DNA of 64,000 nucleotides, from positions 868,001 through 932,000 of the forward strand of contig OW818679.1 of NCBI GenBank assembly GCA_942493145.1. Direction: 5' to 3'. The translations under genes and the position numbers were made by a program. Source of the DNA: ENR-C20 sp942493145 (GTDB lineage Bacteria; Bacillota; Clostridia; Acetivibrionales; DTU013). Positions 44,128 through 53,703 of this stretch are shown here, in pieces. The notes beneath the pieces were generated by a model. That model worked only from the letters and a program-made list of their open reading frames with translations, made no database searches and was not told the DNA's origin. Each line of letters begins with the position of its first letter. The stretch's first letter is position 1.

Positions 44128-44153
44128 CTGGTATAACTCTGGGTTTATACCAG
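44128..44153. promoter_or_regulatory. Operator dyad upstream of the OYE operon
   Basis: CTGGTATAA and TTATACCAG, perfect 9-bp arms with an eight-base spacer, just upstream of the promoter at 44171. Geometry suits a LysR-type activator site. Confidence 0.6.
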
Positions 44154-44170
44154 TAACAATATTTCATATT

Positions 44171-44198
44171 TTGAATGAAACAAAAGCGAATATATAAT
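44171..44198 (+). promoter_or_regulatory. Putative sigma-A promoter of the OYE operon
   Basis: TTGAAT and TATAAT with a 16-base spacer, about 50 bases before the TTG start. Confidence 0.6.
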
Positions 44199-44249
44199 AC
44201 AAATAGTTAATAAATTAATAATCTTTTTTCAGAAAGGCGGAATAGAAAA

Positions 44250-46214
44250 TTGTGTGCAATAAAAAATGATAAATACCCTCATGTGTTCCAGCCCATTAAG
44301 ATCCGAGGGATTACTCTGAAAAACCGGCTCCAGTATTCACCGACCGTCGTGCTGAAATGCAGCCCTGAAGGGGATGTCACCCAGGATATGATCGACTATG
44401 TCAAATGGCAGGCCAGGACAGGGGTTGGATATGTAACCATCGGAAACAGCCCGGTAGTCCATTCAGACAGCTCCGCATGGCAGTGTGAACTGAATATCAC
44501 CCAGGACCGCTGCATCCATGGCATCAATCAATTGGTCCTTGCCGCCAGGGAAAACGGTGCGGAGCTTTCCATCGAGCTTGCACATGCAGGGCGAGGCGCA
44601 GCCACTTCTTCCGGAACTCCTGCACTGGCTCCGTCAGACGTTCCTCTTAACGGCGGGCCTCTGGGCCATATTAAACCCATGAGCTATGAAGATATTGAAT
44701 ATATCAGAAAGCAGTTTGTCGATTGCGCAGTACGCTGCCAGAATGCAGGCCTGCGAATCATCATGGTCCACTGTGCGCACAACAACCTCCTGGCCCAGTT
44801 CATTTCACCCATCAGCAACAAACGTACGGACGAATATGGAGGAAGCCTTGAAAACCGCATGCGTTTCCCTCTGGAAGTGCTTGCTGCCGTTAGAGCTGCT
44901 GTCCCTTCGATGGTCATCGAGCTCAGGGTCAGTGCACAGGAAGATATCGAAGGCGGGCTGGAATTTGACGAATCCCTTGAATTCATGAAAAGAGCTCAGG
45001 AATATGTGGATATCATGCACATCTCCAGAGGGAATATATTCTTCAATTACGGTTCGACCTGCACCATCCCTACCTATTTCAAAGGCAGGTTGTTAAATGT
45101 GGGTTTTGCCCAGGAGGTAAAAAAACACCTCAGAATCCCTGTGGCCGTAGTCGGCAACATTACATCGCTGGCGGAAGCAGAGGACATCATCGACAACGGG
45201 AAGGCGGACATCGTTGTAATGGCAAAGTCCTTCATGGCAGATGGCGACCTGATCCACAAATCCCTGAGGGGGCATGCAGAGGACGTACGTCCATGTACCC
45301 GCTGCGATTGGTGCGGCAATGCAAACATCTTTGGTATAGGCATGCGGTGCGCGGTGAATCCCAAGCTGGGCCTGGAACTCAACACTTCAAACATCATACC
45401 GTCCAATGAAGCCAAAAACGTGATGGTCATAGGCGGCGGACCGGGTGGAATGATGGCTGCACAGACACTGTGTGAAATGGGGCACAGGGTCACCCTGTAC
45501 GAAAAGTCAGACAGGCTGGGAGGCCTTATCAACGATGCCACAGTAGCACCGTTTAAAGAGTATCTGAGATTGTATCTCGAGTGGGACATTCGTCAGACTG
45601 AAAAATCTGGTGCAAAAATTGTATATAATACCGAAGTCACTCCCGAACTGGTAGAGAGGGAAAACCCGGATGCCATTTTTGTAGCAACAGGTTCCAGATA
45701 TATCAGGCCGAAGATTGAAGGCATAGACATGGACAAGGTCAAAATGGCCGGCGATGTGGAGAACCACAGGGTACCGGTCGGACAAAAGGTCGTTGTCTGC
45801 GGCGGCGGGATAGTCGGACTGGAGTGTGCCATCATGCTTGGGATGGAAGGGAGAGAAGTCACGGTCATCGATATGGTGCCAACCGCGGATTTCGGAAAAG
45901 GAATGCCTGTATTCAACCATATTGAAGTCCTGTATCAGCTGGAAAAGTACGGCGTGAAGCTGCAGGGAGACCGAAGGATCACGAAGTTCTCCAATGAAGG
46001 CGTGGTGACTGCCGATTCAGAAGGCAGTGAACATATTGTACCCGGAGATACTTATGTCATTGCACTTGGAGTCATACCGGACGACAGCCTTGCAAACAGG
46101 CTCCTGTCCATGTATGCCGAGGGTGTTTATGTCATAGGTGATTGCGTATCAACGGGACGACTGATCGCAGATGCCAACCAGGAGGCTTTTCATGCAGCTA
46201 TAAGAATAAAATGA
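44250..46214 (+). CDS. NADH:flavin oxidoreductase / 2,4-dienoyl-CoA-reductase-like enzyme (OYE family, 4Fe-4S, FAD)
   Basis: 654 aa, three parts. An FMN-binding TIM barrel (about 8-340) is followed by a 4Fe-4S motif CTRCDWCGN with a further Cys in GMRCAVNPKLG (about 350-375). The C-terminal FAD/NAD(H) region has VIGGGPGGMMAAQTLCEMG and a second nucleotide fold VCGGGIVGLECAIMLG. The organisation matches FadH, trimethylamine dehydrogenase and the bile-acid enzymes BaiCD/BaiH, which reduce or dehydrogenate activated C=C bonds. The TTG start follows AAAGGCGG. It heads an operon with a ribose-type ABC importer, so its substrate is probably the imported compound or a ketone derived from it. Confidence 0.92.
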   Translation: MCAIKNDKYPHVFQPIKIRGITLKNRLQYSPTVVLKCSPEGDVTQDMIDYVKWQARTGVGYVTIGNSPVVHSDSSAWQCELNITQDRCIHGINQLVLAARENGAELSIELAHAGRGAATSSGTPALAPSDVPLNGGPLGHIKPMSYEDIEYIRKQFVDCAVRCQNAGLRIIMVHCAHNNLLAQFISPISNKRTDEYGGSLENRMRFPLEVLAAVRAAVPSMVIELRVSAQEDIEGGLEFDESLEFMKRAQEYVDIMHISRGNIFFNYGSTCTIPTYFKGRLLNVGFAQEVKKHLRIPVAVVGNITSLAEAEDIIDNGKADIVVMAKSFMADGDLIHKSLRGHAEDVRPCTRCDWCGNANIFGIGMRCAVNPKLGLELNTSNIIPSNEAKNVMVIGGGPGGMMAAQTLCEMGHRVTLYEKSDRLGGLINDATVAPFKEYLRLYLEWDIRQTEKSGAKIVYNTEVTPELVERENPDAIFVATGSRYIRPKIEGIDMDKVKMAGDVENHRVPVGQKVVVCGGGIVGLECAIMLGMEGREVTVIDMVPTADFGKGMPVFNHIEVLYQLEKYGVKLQGDRRITKFSNEGVVTADSEGSEHIVPGDTYVIALGVIPDDSLANRLLSMYAEGVYVIGDCVSTGRLIADANQEAFHAAIRIK

Positions 46215-46232
46215 TTATTTGAGGTGATGGAG

Positions 46233-47750
46233 TTGACTGAAGCTGTACCTAAAGTTTCTCAGAATTCAATGATCGAGCTGCACAATGTCTGCAAGTCATT
46301 CCCGGGTGTAAATGCGTTGACCGACGTGCATCTTGATGTGAAAAAGGGAGAAGTCCATGCGGTCATAGGAGAGAATGGCGCAGGGAAATCTACACTAATT
46401 AAAATAATTACTGGCTTCCACCGCATGGATACTGGTAAGTATCTGGTGGATGGAGCCGAAGCATGCTTTACAACACCGCATGAGGCAATATGCGCAGGCA
46501 TTGCCTGTATATATCAGGAATTATCCATAGTGCCACTTCTTGATGTCGCGAAGAACATTTTTCTGGGGAATTGGCCTCAAAAAAGCGGGAAGCTGCTGGA
46601 CAGAAAGAAAATGTACAGTGAAGCGGCGGACATCCTGAAACGTATTGAACTGAACATATCCCCCAAAACCCTGGCAGGAGATATTTCAATTGCACAGCAG
46701 CAGATGGTCGAAATTGGGCGGGCTCTGACCCGTAATGCCCGTCTGATAATCATGGATGAACCGACTTCCTCTTTAACGGACCGTGAAGCGGAAATTCTGT
46801 TCAAACTGATCGGAAAGCTGCGTGAGGAAGGTGTGTCCATCGTTTATATTTCTCACAAGCTGGATGAGGTTTTACGTATAAGCGACAGGATCACCGTGTT
46901 ATGTGACGGAAGGAACGTCACAACTGTGAATACTGCGGAAACCAACCGGGAACAGCTCATAGAGCACATGCTCGGACGTAAAATGGATGATATGTACAAC
47001 AAGGTCAAAGCAGAGCATGGCGAAGTTGCACTGAGCGTGGAAGGTCTTACAAGGGGAAGCTGCTTCCGGAATGTGAGCTTTGAGGTCCGCAAAGGCGAAG
47101 TGGTGGGATTTTTCGGATTGATAGGGGCAGGCCGTTCGGAGATCATGCGGGCCATATTCGCGGTTGACAAATACGACAGCGGCAGCATCCGGATAGACGA
47201 CCGGGAGGTAAGGCTGCGCAACCCTGTACAGGCAGTCGAACATGGATTGGCCCTGATACCGGAGGACCGCAAGAAGGAAGGTCTTGCACTCAGGTTGAAC
47301 ATCATGTCAAATATGACTTTGGTAAAACTTCCCCAAATAAGTAACGCCGGGTTCATCAACACGAGGGAGCAGCAAAGGCTTACGAATTCATTCGTAACAG
47401 ATATAAGGGTTAAAACCCCCGGTATACGCCAGCTGGTTGGTAATTTGTCAGGAGGGAACCAGCAGAAGGTCGTCATTGCAAAATGGCTGATGATGAACCC
47501 GAAGATATTGATCCTTGACGAGCCCACAAGAGGAATCGATGTCGGTTCGAAAGCCGAGATATACGGCCTGATAGGGAAACTGGCCCAACAGGGTGTAGCC
47601 GTAATCGTCGTATCATCCGAGATGCAGGAAATACTGGGCATATGCGACCGTATCATAACAGTATTCGAAGGTCGAATAACCGCAGATTTCGACAGAGAAA
47701 GTGCCACAGACAGGCAGATACTTGCAGCAGCGTTGGGGGGTGGAAAATGA
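46233..47750 (+). CDS. Ribose-type ABC transporter ATPase (second system)
   Basis: About 505 aa with two ATPase halves: GENGAGKST, ISIAQQQMVEIGRAL and LIIMDEPTSSL in the first; degenerate GLIGAGRSE and intact LSGGNQQKVVIAKWL and ILDEPTRGID in the second. The TTG at 46233 is six bases after GAGGTG and is preferred; ATG 46227 and GTG 46224 overlap the ribosome-binding site. The stop overlaps the first permease by four bases. Confidence 0.94.
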   Translation: MTEAVPKVSQNSMIELHNVCKSFPGVNALTDVHLDVKKGEVHAVIGENGAGKSTLIKIITGFHRMDTGKYLVDGAEACFTTPHEAICAGIACIYQELSIVPLLDVAKNIFLGNWPQKSGKLLDRKKMYSEAADILKRIELNISPKTLAGDISIAQQQMVEIGRALTRNARLIIMDEPTSSLTDREAEILFKLIGKLREEGVSIVYISHKLDEVLRISDRITVLCDGRNVTTVNTAETNREQLIEHMLGRKMDDMYNKVKAEHGEVALSVEGLTRGSCFRNVSFEVRKGEVVGFFGLIGAGRSEIMRAIFAVDKYDSGSIRIDDREVRLRNPVQAVEHGLALIPEDRKKEGLALRLNIMSNMTLVKLPQISNAGFINTREQQRLTNSFVTDIRVKTPGIRQLVGNLSGGNQQKVVIAKWLMMNPKILILDEPTRGIDVGSKAEIYGLIGKLAQQGVAVIVVSSEMQEILGICDRIITVFEGRITADFDRESATDRQILAAALGGGK

Positions 47751-48730
47751 TGTCACTGACGAATGCATATCAAAAGGTTTCCGCTTTGATGAAGAAATTT
47801 CACATACGCGGCATTTACATACTTGCCATCTTGTATGTAATTGGAGTAGCAATTAATAATCCGGCTTTCATGACAGCCAACAACTGGTTGAATATTGTCC
47901 GCTCGGTAGCGGTTTATGGGATCATATCCTGCGGTATCACCTTCGTCATGCTGACCGGCAGGACTGAATTATCGGCAGGCATGATGATCACCTTCCTGGC
48001 AGCCATATCCTGCTATTTTGTAATACCGGGCATGGACAACCAATTCCTGGCGATTATCATGCCGCTTATATTGGGCGCAGTATTCGGGGCCGTCAACGGA
48101 ATGCTGGTAGGTGTATTGAAGCTCAACTCCTTTGTGGCAACCATGGGTATGATGTCTTTGTTTACCGGGGCTGTTCTTTTGTTTATGAAAAATGTCCCTT
48201 CTCTGAATGGAAATATAGATAACTCGGTTTACAGGTTTATCGGACAAGGATCTGTTTTTAAAATCCCGATGCCTGTTATCATTTTCATCTTTGTAGCCGT
48301 CGTCTGCTCCATTGTGCTCCGAAAAACGATATATGGCGCAAGGGTTTATGCCGTAGGCAGCAATGCTGTTTCTGCAAGGTTTTCCGGCATAAACGCAACC
48401 AGGATCATTGTTTCGACCTATATCATTTCGGGTTTTATGACCGGCCTTGGTGCTCTGGTCATGTGCTCGAGGATTATGTCCGCGCAGCCGAAGATGGGCG
48501 CCGGTTATGAATTCACCGCTTTGACTGCCATAGTACTGGGCGGCCTCAGTATTATGGGCGGAAAAGGTACTATCCTCGGAACAGTATTCGGCGTCATGAT
48601 ATTAGGCATCATAGACAATAGCTTTACCGTAATGGGAATCAAATCAAGTTACCAATACATAGTAATGGGAATCATACTGATCGTTGCGGTTGCAGCGCAG
48701 CTCCTGGGTGATAGGAGGAATAAGCTATGA
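47747..48730 (+). CDS. Ribose-type ABC transporter permease 1
   Basis: 327 aa from the ATG at 47747, which overlaps the ATPase stop (ATGA) and follows GGGGGTGG. It carries the family segments ITFVMLTGRTELSAG and YAVGSNAVSARFSGINATRI. It pairs with the permease directly downstream as a heterodimer. Confidence 0.93.
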   Translation: MMSLTNAYQKVSALMKKFHIRGIYILAILYVIGVAINNPAFMTANNWLNIVRSVAVYGIISCGITFVMLTGRTELSAGMMITFLAAISCYFVIPGMDNQFLAIIMPLILGAVFGAVNGMLVGVLKLNSFVATMGMMSLFTGAVLLFMKNVPSLNGNIDNSVYRFIGQGSVFKIPMPVIIFIFVAVVCSIVLRKTIYGARVYAVGSNAVSARFSGINATRIIVSTYIISGFMTGLGALVMCSRIMSAQPKMGAGYEFTALTAIVLGGLSIMGGKGTILGTVFGVMILGIIDNSFTVMGIKSSYQYIVMGIILIVAVAAQLLGDRRNKL

Positions 48731-49686
48731 GAACAAGTCTTAAAAAACTATTGACTGAATACAACATTGTTGTGATTATGGCTGTTATAGCTGTGACAGC
48801 CTGCCTGTGGGTGCCGTTTTTCTCAAAGACCAACAACCTGTTCAAGTTGTCGGCTGACTTAAGCATGTACGGTATCGTTGCGGTAGGGATGTCATTTTTA
48901 CTGATCAGTGGAGAGGTTGACCTTTCTTTGGGAATATCCGTAGCCCTTTCCACCATCCTTTCTTCGTTGATTGGCTCTTCCATCGGAGGAGTTGCAGGAA
49001 TTGTTGCTGCAGTAGCCGCATGCTCCCTGGTGGGACTGATAAACGGCCTTATTGTAACGAAAATACGCATGAGCTCGCTTATAGCCACAATTGCCATGAT
49101 GACGGCATTGACAGGAGTCTGTTTTCTGCTTGGAGACGGGAAAACAGTACCAAATACCAGTGAACTCATACGCTCGCTCTATACCCTCAAGCTGTTCGGC
49201 TTACGAATCCTGCAGCTTCCCAATGTGACCTTCCTTGTGTTCCTGCTTGCCGGCGGGCTGGTGCTCAGGTATACCCGTTTCGGAACCGGGATCTATGTGG
49301 CAGGTGGCAATGCCGAAGCGGGCTACATGTCTGGAGTCAATATCGGGAGAACAAAGCTGATCTGTTTTGTCATAGGCGGCTTCTGTGCGGGTGTAGCAGG
49401 TGTGCTGATGGCCTCTTATGTATATGCAGGGTCGGTGAGCTATGGCGAGGGGTTGAACCTTACCGTCATATCCGCATGCGTACTGGGCGGTGTCAAGTTC
49501 ACCGGAGGTAAGGGCGGCATGGCACGAACCCTTTTAGGAATCATTGTCGTAAGAGCGATCATCAATATCACATCCCTGTTGTCCTTCGACGCCTGGGCTC
49601 AAAATATGGTGACAGGTATGCTGCTCATCATAGTCCTGATCGTGGACAGATTTAGCCGGGTGCTGAGAGAAGAGGAATGTGCATAA
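48727..49686 (+). CDS. Ribose-type ABC transporter permease 2
   Basis: 319 aa, starting four bases inside the end of permease 1. It carries MSFLLISGEVDLSLGISVA and YVAGGNAEAGYMSGVNIGRTKL. Having two different permeases in the same transporter is seen in several autoinducer-2- and polyol-type systems. Confidence 0.93.
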   Translation: MRTSLKKLLTEYNIVVIMAVIAVTACLWVPFFSKTNNLFKLSADLSMYGIVAVGMSFLLISGEVDLSLGISVALSTILSSLIGSSIGGVAGIVAAVAACSLVGLINGLIVTKIRMSSLIATIAMMTALTGVCFLLGDGKTVPNTSELIRSLYTLKLFGLRILQLPNVTFLVFLLAGGLVLRYTRFGTGIYVAGGNAEAGYMSGVNIGRTKLICFVIGGFCAGVAGVLMASYVYAGSVSYGEGLNLTVISACVLGGVKFTGGKGGMARTLLGIIVVRAIINITSLLSFDAWAQNMVTGMLLIIVLIVDRFSRVLREEECA

Positions 49687-49779
49687 GGCGGTTCATGAAG
49701 GCTGTATCCGCTGATATATCAAGCGGTGCAATATATACCTCACTCTATATACCTAATTTATATTAAGGAGGAAAATGAA

Positions 49780-50790
49780 ATGAAAAAGTCAAGAAAATGG
49801 CTATCTTTACTCCTGGTTGCGGTAATGGCATTTGGACTGGTAACGATGACTGCGTGTGGCAGCACCACCGCAGGTAACTCCGACATGACAGCAGCTGCTA
49901 CGGCAGGTATACCAGCCAGCTCTGATAAACCAATCACAGTCGGGATAAGCATGGCAACTACAACGAACAACCCTCATGTTGTCGCCCTTGCTAATACACT
50001 GGTCGACGCAGTCAAGGCAAAAGGCTGGACACCCATCCTGCAGGATGCAGACAACGATTCGGCCAAGCAGAGCACACAATTTGACAACCTGGTGACACAG
50101 GGAGTCGATCTGATCATTTATTGGCCAAACGACGCCAATGCGGCCGTTGCAGATGCCAAAAAAGCTGCTGATGCAGGTATCCCTGTCATTGCATACTTCA
50201 TTGACGCCGCAGAGGAGGCACATCAGTACATACAGGCCTATGTCGGCGCAGATCAGTACCTGATCGCCACTGAAGTCGCTAAGTATATGAACACACTATT
50301 GGGTGGCAAGGGTAAGGTTGCCATCATCAACGGCAAGGAAGGAAAGGGAGATTTTGTAGCACGCTCCAAAGGCTTCCGTGACACAATGGCGCAATTGGGA
50401 CAATACGAAATCGTCGCAGAGGAATGGAGCGATTCAGACCGTACAAAGGCCCAGACGATCATGGAAAACTACCTGACCACTTATCCGGACCTCCAGGCTG
50501 TATTCACCTGCAGTGACGACTTCGGAGTAGGCGCCTACAATGCTATTGCAGCTGCCGGCCGCACCGATATCAAAATCTGCTCGATCGACGGGCAGCAGGA
50601 AGTCGTCAAGCTGATAGCAGACGGCAAGTGGTCTTCCACCATCTATCAGACTGTCGGAATGATGGCTGATAAGTGCGTAAGTGTTGCAGGGAAGGTTCTG
50701 AACGGGGAGAAGATTGAAGAGTACACCCAGTTCACCGACTACTATGTTGTAACCAAAGATAATGTTTTGGAATATCTAGACAAGAAATAA
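49780..50790 (+). CDS. Ribose-type ABC transporter substrate-binding lipoprotein (second system)
   Basis: About 336 aa from ATG 49780 after AAGGAGG. It has a lipobox (VTMTAC, Cys near 27) and a Peripla_BP_4 domain (VGISMATTTNNPHVVALANTLVDA, SKQSTQF-type helix, GVDLIIYWPNDANAAV, IAAAGRTDIKICSIDGQQE). It is the final gene of the OYE-ABC operon, ahead of a bidirectional terminator. Confidence 0.92.
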   Translation: MKKSRKWLSLLLVAVMAFGLVTMTACGSTTAGNSDMTAAATAGIPASSDKPITVGISMATTTNNPHVVALANTLVDAVKAKGWTPILQDADNDSAKQSTQFDNLVTQGVDLIIYWPNDANAAVADAKKAADAGIPVIAYFIDAAEEAHQYIQAYVGADQYLIATEVAKYMNTLLGGKGKVAIINGKEGKGDFVARSKGFRDTMAQLGQYEIVAEEWSDSDRTKAQTIMENYLTTYPDLQAVFTCSDDFGVGAYNAIAAAGRTDIKICSIDGQQEVVKLIADGKWSSTIYQTVGMMADKCVSVAGKVLNGEKIEEYTQFTDYYVVTKDNVLEYLDKK

Positions 50791-50850
50791 ACCTTGGTTG
50801 TATTAAGAACTCAACCAATAAGGTGGGAAAGTTGTGTTAAGAAATATATG

Positions 50851-50887
50851 CAGGGACAATAACATATGATTTTGTTATCTGTCCCTG
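50851..50887. terminator. Bidirectional terminator between convergent genes
   Basis: CAGGGACA pairs with TGTCCCTG, with an inner AATAAC/GTTAT stem and flanking TATA symmetry, between the binding-protein gene and the convergent LysR gene. Confidence 0.75.
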
Positions 50888-50898
50888 TATATGCAATT

Positions 50899-51828
50899 TT
50901 AATAACATGAAGTAGAATCGAGATAGAGCCTTGTTTTTTTATGTTCTTCCTTGAAAAATTCATCCACATGGCGGTAAAACTGGAATGCGGCGTCGGAAAG
51001 CCTGCAGCTTTTCCTGCGGATCATACCGATTTGGACTTCCGGCAGTTGATCCTTGATATGGACACATTTCAGAGGCAGTGATGGGTTGCTTCGCAAAGAT
51101 TTGATATAATTGGTCAGCGGGGAGATGGAGATTCCATGTTTCAGAAGCAGGAGGTTGATCTCCATCTGGGGGTCGTTGCATTCAAAACCTATATTGGGGT
51201 TGAACACCTGTAGAGTGGCCAATTCCTTCAGGAAAACATCGTCATCCCTGGAACGGTTGCAGATGAATCTTTCGCCGGAGAGCTGCGATAGTGAAATACT
51301 CTTCTCACCGGCCAGAGGATGGTCCTGGTGGAGAACGGCGACACGTTCACAGCTGTCCATTATGAGATGCTCCAAATCATTGGATTTGGGTGTACCGAAT
51401 ACAAAGCCGATGTCAACCTCCTCCGACAGTACCTTGTCGAACACCTCGGTATTGGGACAGTTGATCTGCTTGAAATAGATATCGTTATTTTCGGAATAGA
51501 ACTGCAGGAATATGTCATTCATAAGGTCAATGATACTTCCGGCGACGCGGATTTGGTTTTTTGCTATGCTGACGTCCGCACGGACCCTTTCGATACCGGT
51601 ATCGAGTTCATTCAAAGTACGGTCGACATACTCGAGAAATATCCTGCCGGTAGGTGTAAGGACGATTTTACCCTTACGGCGGTTGAAAAGGGATACTCCC
51701 AAATCCTCCTCCAGCCTCGTAATGCTGGCACTTAGGTTGGGCTGGGTGACAAACAGCAGTTGTGCCGCTTTTGTAAGATTCTCCATGCGGGCTATGGTCA
51801 TGAAATATTGAAGCTGCAACAGATCCAT
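50899..51828 (-). CDS. LysR-family transcriptional regulator
   Basis: About 309 aa from ATG 51828 (after GGGGGTATCAG). It has a helix-turn-helix FMTIARMENLTKAAQLLFVTQPNLSASITRLEEDL and an effector domain. It is transcribed divergently from the short-chain dehydrogenase cluster across a region with two TGTAACA dyads, so it most likely controls those genes and itself. Confidence 0.93.
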   Translation of the reverse strand: MDLLQLQYFMTIARMENLTKAAQLLFVTQPNLSASITRLEEDLGVSLFNRRKGKIVLTPTGRIFLEYVDRTLNELDTGIERVRADVSIAKNQIRVAGSIIDLMNDIFLQFYSENNDIYFKQINCPNTEVFDKVLSEEVDIGFVFGTPKSNDLEHLIMDSCERVAVLHQDHPLAGEKSISLSQLSGERFICNRSRDDDVFLKELATLQVFNPNIGFECNDPQMEINLLLLKHGISISPLTNYIKSLRSNPSLPLKCVHIKDQLPEVQIGMIRRKSCRLSDAAFQFYRHVDEFFKEEHKKTRLYLDSTSCY

Positions 51829-51875
51829 CTGATACCCCCGATTTTTATTGATCACGCTTAAAGTAAACTAGTGGG

Positions 51876-51906
51876 CTGTAACACTTAAAACTTTAATATG
51901 TTACAG
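51876..51906. promoter_or_regulatory. LysR operator candidate 1
   Basis: CTGTAACA and TGTTACAG, exact inverted 8-bp arms 15 bases apart, upstream of the LysR start. The half-site TGTAACACTT is shared with the second dyad. Confidence 0.6.
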
Positions 51907-51928
51907 GCCACAACATCAAGGAGGTGTA

Positions 51929-51971
51929 TTTGTAACACTTCGAATGATATACAGGAATGAAGTGTTACAAA
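51929..51971. promoter_or_regulatory. LysR operator candidate 2
   Basis: TTTGTAACACTTC (51929-51941) and GAAGTGTTACAAA (51959-51971), perfect 13-bp inverted arms with a 17-base spacer. A GTGT/ACAC pair extends it with one extra base. It lies about 100 bases before the first dehydrogenase gene. Confidence 0.7.
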
Positions 51972-52071
51972 ACACCAGGCTGAAACTTTTTGTATGAGTA
52001 CAAGAACTATTCTATTAGTTTTTTACTATAGAAGCAATTATTAAAACTATATTATTGATGAGGTGAATGAA

Positions 52072-52860
52072 ATGCCGAAAGATATCAAGGGAAAAGTCAT
52101 CATCATAACAGGTGCGGCGACTGGTATAGGACGGGCAGCAGCACTGGAGCTTGGAGAGCTCGGAGCAAAGGTGGTTGTTGTTACAGGCAGAAATACCGCA
52201 GCAGGTGAAGAATGTGCGCGGCAGGTTCGCGAAGCTGGAGGAGACGCGTTTTTTATCCAGTGTGATGTTTCGAAGGAAGACCAGGTCAAAAGCATGGTGG
52301 AAAAGACGGTAGAACATTATGGACGCCTGGACGGTGCCTTCAATAATGCAGGAGTCGGCCCGGACGGGGTCAGGTTCAAATATGGACCACTGGTTGAGTT
52401 GTCTGAAGAGGACTGGGACAAGGTTATGGATGTAAATCTAAAGGGTGTGTTTTTCTGCATGAAGTACGAGATCCGCCAGATGCTGAAACAGGGAAACGGT
52501 GGAGCAATTGTGAATACGTCCTCCGTTGGGGGACTGAGGATGGCACCCGGCTTTGGCGCATACGGGCCAAGCAAGGCAGGTGTCATTGCCGTCAGCCGCA
52601 CTGCAGCCGTTGAAAATGCAAAATCCGGTATCAGGGTGAATATCGTATGCCCGGGCCCGACCGAAGGTACGGACCTCATGTCGAATACATTGTCTACAAA
52701 TCCGGAAGAGGCAACAATGCTCAAGGAACATGTGATACCGATGGGCAAGCTCGGCAGGGTAGAGGATGTTGTACATGCTGCAGTCTGGCTATTATCCGAT
52801 ATGGCTGCCCATACTACGGGACAGACATTCTCGGTCGACGGCGGGATGGCCAATCTATAA
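52072..52860 (+). CDS. Short-chain dehydrogenase/reductase 1
   Basis: Classical SDR of about 262 aa. NAD(P) motif TGAATGIG, the NNAG strand, catalytic Ser in NTSSVGG and Y-G-P-S-K. The C-terminal FSVDGGMA is typical. Start ATG 52072 is six bases after GAGGTG. It is the first of three tandem, clearly diverged SDRs, suggesting successive alcohol/ketone oxidoreductions on one scaffold. Confidence 0.93.
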   Translation: MPKDIKGKVIIITGAATGIGRAAALELGELGAKVVVVTGRNTAAGEECARQVREAGGDAFFIQCDVSKEDQVKSMVEKTVEHYGRLDGAFNNAGVGPDGVRFKYGPLVELSEEDWDKVMDVNLKGVFFCMKYEIRQMLKQGNGGAIVNTSSVGGLRMAPGFGAYGPSKAGVIAVSRTAAVENAKSGIRVNIVCPGPTEGTDLMSNTLSTNPEEATMLKEHVIPMGKLGRVEDVVHAAVWLLSDMAAHTTGQTFSVDGGMANL

Positions 52861-52887
52861 CAACAAATATATAAGGGTGGGATCAAT

Positions 52888-53652
52888 TTGTCAAAACGGT
52901 TGGAAGGAAAAGTGGCGGTAATAACCGGAGCCAGTTCAGGAATAGGTGCAGTTACTGCAATGCTGTTCACAAAAGAAGGTGCGAAGGTGGTCCTGTTTGC
53001 CAGACGTCCGGGGCCTTTGAAGGATATGGCCGAAAAAATTCGTTCTTTGGGAGGGGAATGCTTTGCCGTTTCCGGCGATGTGACTTCCCAGGAGGATTGC
53101 CGGCATGTATTTGAGGTGGCGATGGCTGAATACGGACGGGTGGATATCCTGGTCAACAACGCCGGGGATGGCGACCACCATATTACTACGGCGAAAGCGG
53201 ATGACAGCCTCTGGTACAGGATGATCGAACTGAATCAGAGCTCGGTGTTCCGTTTCTGTCGCGAAGCGTTGCATTACATGGAGAAACAGGGCAGTGGGAC
53301 CATTGTGAACATATCTGCCATTGCCGGTGTCTACGGAAATGCCGGGGTATCCTATTCTGCTGCCAAAGCTGCTGTAATAGGCATTACGAAAAATATTGCC
53401 ATCCAATATGCAGGACGTGGGATACGCTGCAATGCATTGTGCCCGGGACCTGTAAATGTACCGCGTATGGACGGGCGTGAAGAGGCTCTTTTCGACCGGG
53501 ATTTCCTGGCGGTGACTGAACGGCATATGGACATGACCATTCCATTTTCAGAACCGGAAGCCCAGGCGGATGCGATTTTGTTCCTGGCATCCGATGAATC
53601 ACGGTGCATAACGGGACAGGCGATCGTATCGGATAATGGAATGTGCCTGTGA
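52888..53652 (+). CDS. Short-chain dehydrogenase/reductase 2
   Basis: 254 aa from a TTG after GGGTGGG. TGASSGIG, NNAG, Ser in NISAIAG and Y-S-A-A-K are all present. The C-terminus ends ITGQAIVSDNGMCL. It lies 27 bases after SDR 1, in the same operon. Substrate unknown. Confidence 0.93.
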   Translation: MSKRLEGKVAVITGASSGIGAVTAMLFTKEGAKVVLFARRPGPLKDMAEKIRSLGGECFAVSGDVTSQEDCRHVFEVAMAEYGRVDILVNNAGDGDHHITTAKADDSLWYRMIELNQSSVFRFCREALHYMEKQGSGTIVNISAIAGVYGNAGVSYSAAKAAVIGITKNIAIQYAGRGIRCNALCPGPVNVPRMDGREEALFDRDFLAVTERHMDMTIPFSEPEAQADAILFLASDESRCITGQAIVSDNGMCL

Positions 53653-53703
53653 GGTAACTTCTTTGTCAGCAGTTATTTTGCAAAAAAATCGGGAGGGCTG
53701 TGT

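Noticed and set aside
44250..46214. Naming the OYE-family enzyme baiCD or baiH
   Set aside because: Domain layout fits, but no other bai genes (CoA ligase, 7-alpha-dehydratase) are present in the window.
46853..47707. 284-codon minus-strand frame
   Set aside because: It is a shadow of the ABC ATPase, whose motifs are intact on the plus strand; composition is Ser/Pro-rich as expected of antisense.
52317..53159. 280-codon minus-strand frame
   Set aside because: It spans two SDR genes with complete catalytic motifs on the opposite strand.
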